Shown here in pieces: positions 21,320 to 29,641 of a DNA stretch of 64,000 nucleotides. The notes under the pieces are model-generated. The model was given only the letters and a program-made list of their open reading frames with translations, was not told where the DNA came from and did no database searches. Source of the stretch: Pseudo-nitzschia pungens (taxonomy: Eukaryota; Bacillariophyta; Bacillariophyceae; Bacillariales; Bacillariaceae). Location of the stretch: positions 1,054,001 to 1,118,000 of the forward strand of contig CM074764.1 of the NCBI GenBank assembly GCA_037355855.1, given 5' to 3'. The stretch's first letter is position 1. Every line of letters begins with the position of its first letter. Position numbers and translations under genes: made by a program.

Positions 21320-22522
21320 CTACAGCCAGCCGGCGTTCCGGACCAGCGGTACGTACCGAACCCCCAGCAGGCTCGTGATCTCGTAGTCCTCCTCGCGAAA
21401 GGTTGTGAACGCATCGTCCCTTTGATGATTCGTACTAGTACCAGTAGTAGTACCAGTACCGCTATCGCCGCCGCCGCCGGCGGCCACCCTGCGGATCCGG
21501 TACAGGACCTGGGACTGGTTCGAGAAGTGCGACCCGATCGGTATGATCATGAGACCGCCCACCCTCAGCTGCGCCGCCAGCGCCTTGGGCAGCGTCTCGG
21601 CCGCGGCGCCCACGTGGATCGCGTCGAAGGGAGCCTCTTCGGGGAGGCCCTTCCAGCCGTCGTTCAGCGAGAGGTCGACGATTCCCCTCTCCAAGAGGTC
21701 TCCGTCGGCCCGGCGCATGTTCTTCTCCGAGAGCTCGACCAGTTTCTTGTGAACGTCGATGCCAAAGACCTTGTGGTCGGGATTGGGGGGGATCCCAAGC
21801 AGGGTCGCCCGTTCCTCGCCGGTCGGGGAAGCGCACCACCGCCCGAAACACGCCGTCAGGTAACCGGATCCGCAGCCCACGTCCAGGATCCGGAGGCCGC
21901 GGTGGTTGTTGTCGTTTTTGTCGTTGCGATTGTCCCCCACTAGCGCCGGATAGATGGCCTCCAGCGCGTAGGCGTGCATGTGCGGGGCGCTGATGGTCTG
22001 GCCCATGCCGATGGACAGCGGGCCATCCCAGTAGCAGGCATCGCGGTCGGTGTGTTCCTTGCCGTCCAATCGATAGCAGTAATTTCCGCGGTCGACGGCC
22101 TCCATGACGGATCGGACGGCATCGGTCTGGACGATCCGTTTCTTGAACAGCTGTTCGATCAGGTCCTTCTGGCTCGTTCCGTGGCTCTTCCAGGCTCCCC
22201 GCATGATGCTGCTGACAATGTTGGGATTTTGGTTGCCGTTGTTGCCGTTGTTGTTATTGTTGCTGTAGGCAGAAACCGGTGTCACGAGAAACGTGCAGTT
22301 GTACTTGTCGTTGTGGGAGAAGCTGAGACCGCTGCTGCTGGCGAGGAGGACTACCAAAACTACCCTACAACAGTGCTGGAAGAAATCAATCGTTGTTGTC
22401 GGCGCCGTCGTCGTCGTCGTCGTCGTCTTCGTCGTCCTTGTGGATGCGGCCGATGAGAATATGGATGGCTTCGACTTTGCCGCTCGAATCGCGTTCGACC
22501 AGAGAAATGGCACCGTGGACAT
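21320..22522 (-). CDS. Protein-L-isoaspartate O-methyltransferase family protein with signal peptide
   Basis: The frame gives 400 residues from ATG 22522 to TAG. The catalytic domain fits PCMT, which uses S-adenosylmethionine to repair isoaspartyl residues. GQTISAPHMHA at 174-184 is the family substrate signature, LDVGCGSGYLTA at 213-224 is the SAM-binding motif I, VGAAAETLP and a MIIPIG strand follow, and RYVPL is near the C-terminus. An Asn-Gly spacer precedes the domain. About 45 residues in is a hydrophobic core VVLVVLLASSSGLSFS, like a signal peptide preceded by a long Thr-rich leader, so the true start could be a later exon border; no closer in-frame ATG exists. With the signal, secretory or organellar location is likely. 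PCMT is normally cytosolic, so this is a variant. Confidence 0.87.
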   Translation of the reverse strand: MSTVPFLWSNAIRAAKSKPSIFSSAASTRTTKTTTTTTTAPTTTIDFFQHCCRVVLVVLLASSSGLSFSHNDKYNCTFLVTPVSAYSNNNNNGNNGNQNPNIVSSIMRGAWKSHGTSQKDLIEQLFKKRIVQTDAVRSVMEAVDRGNYCYRLDGKEHTDRDACYWDGPLSIGMGQTISAPHMHAYALEAIYPALVGDNRNDKNDNNHRGLRILDVGCGSGYLTACFGRWCASPTGEERATLLGIPPNPDHKVFGIDVHKKLVELSEKNMRRADGDLLERGIVDLSLNDGWKGLPEEAPFDAIHVGAAAETLPKALAAQLRVGGLMIIPIGSHFSNQSQVLYRIRRVAAGGGGDSGTGTTTGTSTNHQRDDAFTTFREEDYEITSLLGVRYVPLVRNAGWL

Positions 22523-24387
22523 GGGATGACGCTTTGGATGGAGCGTGGGGCACAATGCAAAGACGGGCGATGGATTTGATTATTTCGATTTCGATTTCGA
22601 TTTCGTTCTGTTTGGAAAGGTTGGTTGTTGTTAGTGCAGTTTCTTGTTTGTGGAACAAAGAGTTTCGATTGCTTCCCGGTCCATCGATGGAGGAGGATTG
22701 GTTCGTTTGGACTTCAGTGACTTCCGTGATTGATGATAATCCTGTGCATTCTGCTGAATTTGAACTACGTACGAAGAATTTACAAGTACCGGTACAGATA
22801 CGATGATACTGTAAGATTCATTCATCCAAAGACACGAAGAAACATCATGAATGGGGAGAAACAGATGGTAAAAACTGTTCTCTTCGCCAGAAAAAGAGTT
22901 TTCGTGTCAAGGATTCTTTTTTACTGTAATAATAAATACGAAAAACGAAGTATTTACTTGGTCGCCTTCTCACAAAGTCCAGTAACTTACTGTACGACAT
23001 TGGTACAGCATCCCTTGACACACCTGTTGTCCCAATGTGATGCCGAGGAACCAGAAGGGAGGAGAAATAATTCTAAAAATTGGTCATAACCCCCAACAAT
23101 CCGTCCTTATGCTCGCAAAAAAAATTTACTTCGTACAAAATAATTACCGTACCGGTATTACCGTAACGTGCTTCGTAATAGTCCGGTCGTTTGACGGAAC
23201 ACAAAGCACGTCTGATTGTAACAAAAAATAATGAACGGTACGGTATGTAAAAAATAGTAGTAGTATTACGCTACCGTACACGTACATGAGTTACAGTAAA
23301 TACTAGTATTGCAGTAATTTAAAATAAATTGAACAAGTAAGGTTAAGGTTACCTGTATTTACGATTTACTTCGTACGTAACTTAAAACCTTACCCTCATA
23401 ACCTTACCTCACATACGGTACCATATTCTGTGAATACTAAGATCCGTACATACGGTATGTATATGGATAAGATTACTCTTATCATCAACCATTGTCAGGA
23501 AATAATCATCGTCGCACAAGGGGTGATTGATGATTCGAAGCCAAGAATGGGAAGTTGTTTTTTTATGAAGATAGATGGAAACAAAGAATAGAAGAAGGGA
23601 TACGGTACTAAACAGTATGCTTCTAGACAAGATGCTAGGCAGGGGTCATGTGCTAGTAGTAGGCCCTTCAAGTAGGATTTCTAGTACCAGATCTACACCA
23701 TATCCCAGCTCTTAGGAGCCCTATAAGAGGGGTATACTACAACATACTACAGAGATATCTTATACCACCATCCTCCTTCTACCAATACATTTTAAAAAAG
23801 CAAGTTTTATCTTTGTGCTTGGTTCACGTGTTGTAGAAATTCCTACTAATCCGACATAACCTAGTAGTAGAAAGCAACGAAGGCAAAACAACTCCCTCGC
23901 CACTGCAAAGCGGCAAATTCAGACGTGCACTAAACCGTATGACGTGTAAAAAATCGTTCGGAAAACATAGACAAGAACGTGCAGTACTGATGATACAATG
24001 CACGTAACGTTTGTCGGATTTGTGCACGAACAGGGTAAGGTTACGGTACCGGTACGTACTATTAGTTCTCACAACCATGAGTGCGGTATGAAAATGGTGA
24101 CTCACTCCCGATCAAGGCGAGGAACAAAACCCGAACAAGCCCCACAACGGGAATACGAGCATTACTATTTTTTGTGGGTCAGTGGAATGTCATTGTCATC
24201 AGGAATCAGGATTCGTGGTGTCTTCTGAAACCTTGTGATGCGAAATTCTTCGTCATCCGACAAGAGAAAAAAATCGTACATCTGATATCGGTTCATCTCA
24301 CCTTGCAGAAGAAACGGCGTTGAAGTTCACTCCAATTAGGACTCATAAAGCAGATTGTTACCTCGATCTCATGAGAACACCCAAAAA
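22523..24387. other. intergenic region between divergent genes
   Basis: This is the shared upstream region of the minus-strand gene at 21320-22522 and the plus-strand gene at 24388. No gene is recognised. Dispersed GTAAGGTTAC and TACTTCGTAC-like motifs are frequent, for example near 23130, 23338-23405 and 24030-24060. Confidence 0.55.
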
Positions 24388-25524
24388 ATGAAGATCGAAG
24401 AGGAAAAGAAGGCCGACGACCAGGAAATGGCAGTCGCTATCAAAACAGCCAAGCAGGATGCCGACAGCAAGCCGAATGCCAAGCCGGTGGTGAACATCCA
24501 GAACCTCAATTTCGCCTACGACCCGAACAGCGGCAAAAAGAACATTGTCGGTCTGAACTGCCGCATCGAACCCAACTCCAAGATCATCCTGGTTGGTGCC
24601 AACGGAGCCGGAAAATCCACGCTGCTGCGCATCCTGACGGGCCAGATCTTTATGGGACTCGAGAGCGACGAGTTCGACATCAATGGCCGCTCCACCGCGA
24701 ACGACCAGTCGAACGGGGTCGCCTACCTCGGGGGGACCTGGAAGCGCCGCAGAACCGGTTTCGAGGGCGTCTGCCCCTACACGATGGACTGCGCCGCCTC
24801 GGAGATGATGGCCAAGTGGCAGGAGACCCACCGGGAGCGTCGGGACGAGCTCGTTCGCGTCCTGGGGATCAACCTCAACTGGCGGATGCACGAGTGCTCC
24901 GACGGCCAGCGCAAGAAGGTCCGCATCATGATCAAGCTGCTCCGGCCCTTTCGGCTCTGCGTCATCGACGAGTTTGCCGCGGACCTGGACATTTTCAGCC
25001 GCAACCGATTCTTCAAGTACCTCAGCAAGGAGTGCGCGGAACGAGGTGCCTCGGTGGTCTACGCGACCCACATCTTCGACCAGGCCGATGCCTGGGCGAC
25101 CCACATTGCCTTTATGCAGCTCGACAAGACTCTGAGCCCCATCCACAAGCTCGACGAGTACGAGCCCTACCAGGAAATCTTGAGCCGCGTGGGCAAACGC
25201 CGGGCCTTTTGCCCCATGTACGTCCTGGTGTTGGAAGAACTGGAGCGCCAATACCGGTCGCAGACCGACGTCTTTGGGGAGGGATGCTACGGAGACGACG
25301 ACGACGACGACAACGTTTGTCTGATGGACGTCATCATGGCCGAGCAATCCCGAGAACTCGCGGGGGATCGGTTCGAAAACGAGCGCGCCGGGGATCAAAC
25401 CGGATGGGTGTCCGGTCGGCTGACGCGTCAGTTGGCGGCCGCGGAACAAGTGGCCCAACGCGAGGCGCGGTTCGAAAAGCGCCGGCTCGAGGAGCAACAA
25501 GAACGGGAACAAGAACAAAACTAA
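24388..25524 (+). CDS. CAF16: Caf16-type soluble ABC ATPase
   Basis: The frame gives 378 residues from ATG 24388 to TAA, the size of a single ATPase domain plus tail. Walker A is GANGAGKST at 70-78. The signature motif is the family variant CSDGQRKKV at 170-178, in place of LSGGQ. Walker B is CVIDEFAADLD from about 191, with the catalytic glutamate at 195. The switch histidine lies in ATHIFD (H228). There are no membrane segments. Yeast Caf16 and plant ABCI19-21 share this form; Caf16 associates with the CCR4-NOT complex, so a regulatory role in mRNA metabolism is likely but inferred. The tail has an acidic GDDDDDDN stretch and a charged Glu-Gln-Arg helix. Confidence 0.93.
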   Translation: MKIEEEKKADDQEMAVAIKTAKQDADSKPNAKPVVNIQNLNFAYDPNSGKKNIVGLNCRIEPNSKIILVGANGAGKSTLLRILTGQIFMGLESDEFDINGRSTANDQSNGVAYLGGTWKRRRTGFEGVCPYTMDCAASEMMAKWQETHRERRDELVRVLGINLNWRMHECSDGQRKKVRIMIKLLRPFRLCVIDEFAADLDIFSRNRFFKYLSKECAERGASVVYATHIFDQADAWATHIAFMQLDKTLSPIHKLDEYEPYQEILSRVGKRRAFCPMYVLVLEELERQYRSQTDVFGEGCYGDDDDDDNVCLMDVIMAEQSRELAGDRFENERAGDQTGWVSGRLTRQLAAAEQVAQREARFEKRRLEEQQEREQEQN

Positions 25525-26409
25525 AAATTTAAAAAACGCACGACGGAGGTGCTCAACCCGCGGTTTGATGCCAAACCCAACCAATTCGGAAGCCACCACC
25601 AATCCGGCGACACAACCCGAGACGAGGGATGCCATCTCCGTCGGTAGTACAAGAGGACGGACTCGAGTGTGTGAAAAGAACGCGCTGCCAATCGATCGAA
25701 AGAAGCTGGATCTCCTACCAGACGAAGGAGGCCTTGCGGTTTTTAAAAGAGGACGAAACCAATTCCTCCTTGGGCGGTCGAGATCGTTCCCTGCGACATG
25801 CTATTTGTAGCAATTGCGAAGGAATTCGATATGGAAGAGAAATCCAATTACATCATTGTGGGCTTCCACGACAGTGTGAAAAATACTTCGTACAGTCGAA
25901 ATGTTCCAATCTATTATATATATCTAATCTTTTACAAAATTTTTTCTATATTTTTATTGAATTTTACTTCGTATGAGTATATTATTTATGTTGCTTTCGC
26001 CAAGCTCCGCCTGCAAATACGGATAGAATACCTCGGCAGGACCCGTTCTAGTGTGTATGTTACTGAATTCGTAACAGCTGTCCCCCAGTTTCTGTCGACA
26101 CGAGTGCCGGGGGTCGGAAAAAACCGGGGGGCAGCGGTTAGGAATGCTGTCACAATGTTTTCAACTGCGAGACCTGCTCGTACGGTCGTGCTCCGCACTC
26201 CGCAGGAACCATCACCCGTTAGCAACGAGGACGTCCGGCGGGATTGTTCTTGTTTCTGTTCGGCGGAAGCGAATGGCTCGCGGGCTATTGTTGCAAAAAA
26301 ATCGTCTGCGTGAGCTCGAGTTGCATTTTGTTTCGTTGATGCACACGTTGGATCCAAGCAAGCAAGCAATGAAGAAGGCAAGCAAGCACAAGATTGTTGT
26401 CACTATTGT
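25525..26409. other. intergenic region with a degenerate MITE
   Basis: The region between two convergent genes is AT-rich around 25900-25990 and contains TACTTCGTA motifs at about 25885 and 25970. A decayed MITE copy is at 26067-26150. No gene is recognised. Confidence 0.55.
26067..26150. mobile_element. degenerate MITE copy, GC-rich variant
   Basis: The left side ACAGCTGTCCCCC and the right side CCGGGGGGCAGCGGTTAGGAA match the inner arms of the 95-bp family. The outer TACTACAAAA termini and the CTAATTTCTAC core are lost. This is probably an old copy. Confidence 0.6.
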
Positions 26410-28137
26410 TTACAACTCGTCGTTTGCCAACGGCGGTGCTTCCTTCAGAAGCTCGTGGTTGCGAATGTCCTCCATGGTGAGTTGGCGTCCGGATCGCTTC
26501 AGCTCCTCGAGTTCCTCTTTGAATTCCTGTCCGCTGATGTAGAGGGGATCGTCCTTGTGCTTGAGGGCCAGCCGCAGCATCGCAACGTATGCCTCGAAAT
26601 ATTCGAGAAGCGTGTCATGTTCGTGCTCCACGTTGAACAGGTACGTGAAATCGCCATACTCCTTCGCAACCGCTTCCGGGAGACTTGCGACTCGCTCCCG
26701 GATCTCGGACTCGATCGACAGCAGGCGATCCAGCTGGGTCCGGACCCATTCCAGCGTGGCGCTGTTGGGCGTGTTGAAGATCCACCGCAGGATCAACTCG
26801 TTCGTAGCGCCGTCCCTGTCCACCTCGACGGTCAGTGCCTGGACGTCGTCCTTGTCGGGATTTTCCTCGAAAGACCCCCCGAGGTACCAGCGCTGGGGAT
26901 ATAGCTCCACAAAGCCGTATTCTTTAAAGATGGTCTGGGTGTGAAAGTTGTACTTCAACTCTGCAAACTCGCACGTTTCGTCGAAGCACTCCGAGTAGCT
27001 GTACTGGAGCTGCTCACCGGCCTTGACGTCTCGCGAGGTGTAGGCGGCCACGTCCTTTGGGGGAGACGAGTCGTCGATCGGGGTGACCTCGACGTTGCGA
27101 GCCGGTCCGTTGATGTGGTTGAGCATGTCGACGACCGGCAGCAGCTTGTCGTACCACCCCCGTGATCTCAGGAACAAAAAGGCGTCCTGGGCGTGGAGGA
27201 CCTTGAGCTGCTCATCGAGAGTGAGAACGGTTTCGTTTTCGTCGTTGTTGTCGGTGACGGTTTCTTTTGTTTGTTCTTCTTCTGTTTGTTCTTCTTTTGT
27301 TTGTTCTTCTTCTTTTTCTTTTTCTGCTTTGTCATTATCGTTGTCATTATCGTTGTCATCCTCTTCGAAGACCAGCGCGTTAAGGTTATGGGGCCCCTCC
27401 TGATATTCACACCACTCGGTGATGTAGAAGTATCCATAATGTTCCGGTTCTAGAATGTTCCCTTTGTGTTCTTCGCTGTAATTCAGCATCCTATTGAGAA
27501 TCTCCTGCGCCGGCTCCGACCAGGAGGTGGGAAGGAGTCCGCGGGAGGTTCCCCCCACGGTTTCGTCGAACAAATAGGACAGGTAGGGCTCGTAAAAGGA
27601 TCCATTTTCATGGTTGCCATTGTTGCTGTTGCTGTTGCTGTTGCCGCTGCTGTCATCGTTCTTCGTTTTCGTTTTCGTTTTCGTTTTCGCTTGCAACACC
27701 TTTTGGTATTCTTCGATAATCTTGTGCACAGTGAAGCACATCCGGGGATCGTTTTCGAAATCGATATCGCCGGATCCGTCGTCGACGAGCAAGGCGGGCA
27801 AAAAGCTCTCGATCACGTACCGGCGCGGGAGGACGATGAGCGGGGTACCCTTCGGAATGTCCTCCGTGGCGTGGTAGGCGTAGGGACCGGTGGTTCCGCC
27901 GGGTCCCAAGCGCTTAAAAAGAACGCCCGGGTGAAAAAAGGCGTCGGGATCCTCCAGCAGCCAATCGACGAGGCGCTGCTGGTAGACCTCCGGCTGCTTC
28001 TGGGCGGCTCGTCTCTGCGTTTTTGTTCTCGTTCTTGTTCGAGGGGAATCTTCCGATTGCGCCGGGGCACACCCAAAGGCGAAGGCTAGTACCACGACCA
28101 CTGCGATCACGAGGTGCGTTGGGAACAATGCCGCCAT
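26410..28137 (-). CDS. SET-domain protein (SETD3 / Rubisco LSMT-like) with signal peptide
   Basis: The frame gives 575 residues from ATG 28137 to TAA. It starts with a clear signal peptide (hydrophobic VIAVVVVLAFAFGC, then AQS). The bipartite SET domain follows: an N-SET strand near YAYHATEDIPKGTPLIVLPRR, a long low-complexity insert (Lys-Thr, Asn-Ser and EEQTK repeats, the last from an array at 27252-27315), then LLPVVDMLNH (D337 to H341) and YTSRDVKAGEQLQYSYSE with F-x-E-Y-GFVE. A Rubisco-LSMT-like C-terminal substrate domain completes it. The family methylates lysine or histidine on non-histone proteins such as Rubisco or actin. The signal peptide directs this one to the secretory system or, via it, to the plastid; the substrate is unknown. 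Confidence 0.88.
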   Translation of the reverse strand: MAALFPTHLVIAVVVVLAFAFGCAPAQSEDSPRTRTRTKTQRRAAQKQPEVYQQRLVDWLLEDPDAFFHPGVLFKRLGPGGTTGPYAYHATEDIPKGTPLIVLPRRYVIESFLPALLVDDGSGDIDFENDPRMCFTVHKIIEEYQKVLQAKTKTKTKTKNDDSSGNSNSNSNNGNHENGSFYEPYLSYLFDETVGGTSRGLLPTSWSEPAQEILNRMLNYSEEHKGNILEPEHYGYFYITEWCEYQEGPHNLNALVFEEDDNDNDNDNDKAEKEKEEEQTKEEQTEEEQTKETVTDNNDENETVLTLDEQLKVLHAQDAFLFLRSRGWYDKLLPVVDMLNHINGPARNVEVTPIDDSSPPKDVAAYTSRDVKAGEQLQYSYSECFDETCEFAELKYNFHTQTIFKEYGFVELYPQRWYLGGSFEENPDKDDVQALTVEVDRDGATNELILRWIFNTPNSATLEWVRTQLDRLLSIESEIRERVASLPEAVAKEYGDFTYLFNVEHEHDTLLEYFEAYVAMLRLALKHKDDPLYISGQEFKEELEELKRSGRQLTMEDIRNHELLKEAPPLANDEL

Positions 28138-29177
28138 GGTGTCGAGGGTTCGATGGATGGATGGAGTCGGTCGATTTCTACCGGTAAGGCTTTACCGGAC
28201 TACTAGAGCAGGGAAGGATCTGATGATGAAAACCTCGGAGCCGAGCGATCACCAGTCGTTTGGTTATGTTGTTGGAACACAAAATTGGAAAAAATTGTGA
28301 TGTCTTTGTCCCGGATAGTGGTAAGACGAAGTCTTACACGGTAATTACTCGAACTCGGTAAGACTTAATCTTAGTATTTATTGTACAAAGTGACGAATTT
28401 CTCGTCGCAATCCGGTGCGTACCGTATGATTGGCATTTCTGAGCTCCATTATCCTTTGCCACTTCCTTCGCGGACTCACTCATTCTTTGATCGGGCAATG
28501 GCTGAGTGCGAGAAAACTCGTATTTTAAAGATAAAAAAATATTTCAATAGCATCCTTCCGTTACACTTATGCTTCGCCATCAACTCAACGGATTCTGGGC
28601 GTGTGCCAACAGATAGTAATGTCACGTACAGGCCAAAACCGAATGTTCCTGGTCACGTGCTTACTTATTATTATAATTATTATTATTGAATTTAGAAATA
28701 AAAATGGGACGTGTAAAATTATTTCGGAACTGTTTGACCCCTGGTTTGGAAACAAATTGTTCTCGTATATTTTACGTGTAGCTACAGTAAGGTTACCGGT
28801 ACGGAGAGATTCATTCATTCGATTGATACCAGTAAGGGTTTAGTAACCAAATTGACCCGGTTTTTTGTGTCAGGTTATGAGCCAGAGCAACAGCAACAGG
28901 TCGACTGTTTCTGCTAACTCTAACCATTCTAAGACCACACCTTGGACACTAATTTATACCCAATGACAGAAATGGCAAGGTCACGAGCTTTCGAACGATA
29001 CCCAACATGACTTGTATTGCGCGCCCGGCCTTTTCTTACATCGGGCCACAAAATGAGGTCAAAAATTTGAAAAAAACTCCATTTCAACAACCACAGCAAC
29101 AAGGACCTGACACCCCCCCCCTATCTCCAGAACCAAGGCGGAGTAAATTATACCATCCTAGCTGAAGCATCTACACT
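28138..29177. other. intergenic region upstream of the transposon
   Basis: Upstream region of the minus-strand SET gene, then AT-rich DNA with short ATT runs near 28665-28690. GTAAGGTTACCGGT lies near 28788. No gene is recognised, and the left end of the transposon is probably somewhere between 28850 and 29180. Confidence 0.5.
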
Positions 29178-29610
29178 ATTAGAGCAATAAGCTCTCCAAG
29201 TTGCGGATCGATTGGAGCGCTTGGTTCGGAGAATCGAACTGGCAAAGCAGCAGCAAAATCGCGTCCTTTTTTTGCTCCGAAAAACTACCCCAGTCCAAAT
29301 AACGGCGAAAATTAATAACTCGGTCCCCTCTCCACCGATTCGGACTGGACCACTTCGGACAGCTCTATTATATCAAGATAGACAAGGCCTCCAATTTGCG
29401 GATCGATTGGACGTGTCGGTTTTGAGATTCGAACTGTAGACTGAGTACACTCCCCCAAAGAGTTACAAGCAAAAACCGGTCCAAATAACGGCGAAAATTA
29501 ATAACTCCCCCCCCACTGGATCGATTGCAACCGGACCACTTCGAACAGCTCTATTATATCAAGGTAGACAAGGTCTCCAATTTGCGGATCGATTGGACGT
29601 GTCGATTTCG
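29178..29610 (+). repeat. ~190-bp tandem repeats upstream of the transposase
   Basis: The landmark TTGCGGATCGATTGG recurs at 29201, 29396 and 29582, and CCAAATAACGGCGAAAATTA at 29295 and 29481. That makes a period of about 186-195 bp over roughly 2.3 units, ending 30 bp before the transposase start. The array is probably the transposon promoter or transposase-binding region. Confidence 0.85.
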
Positions 29611-29641
29611 AGAAACGGACTGTATACTAACCAAGGAAAAA

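Noticed and set aside
24358..25635. 425-codon open frame antisense to the Caf16-like gene
   Set aside because: Val/Leu/Asp-rich shadow; the sense frame has all ABC motifs.
28868..29112. TGTCAGGT / ACCTGACA pair as transposon ends
   Set aside because: Only 8 bp and without further similarity; expected by chance.
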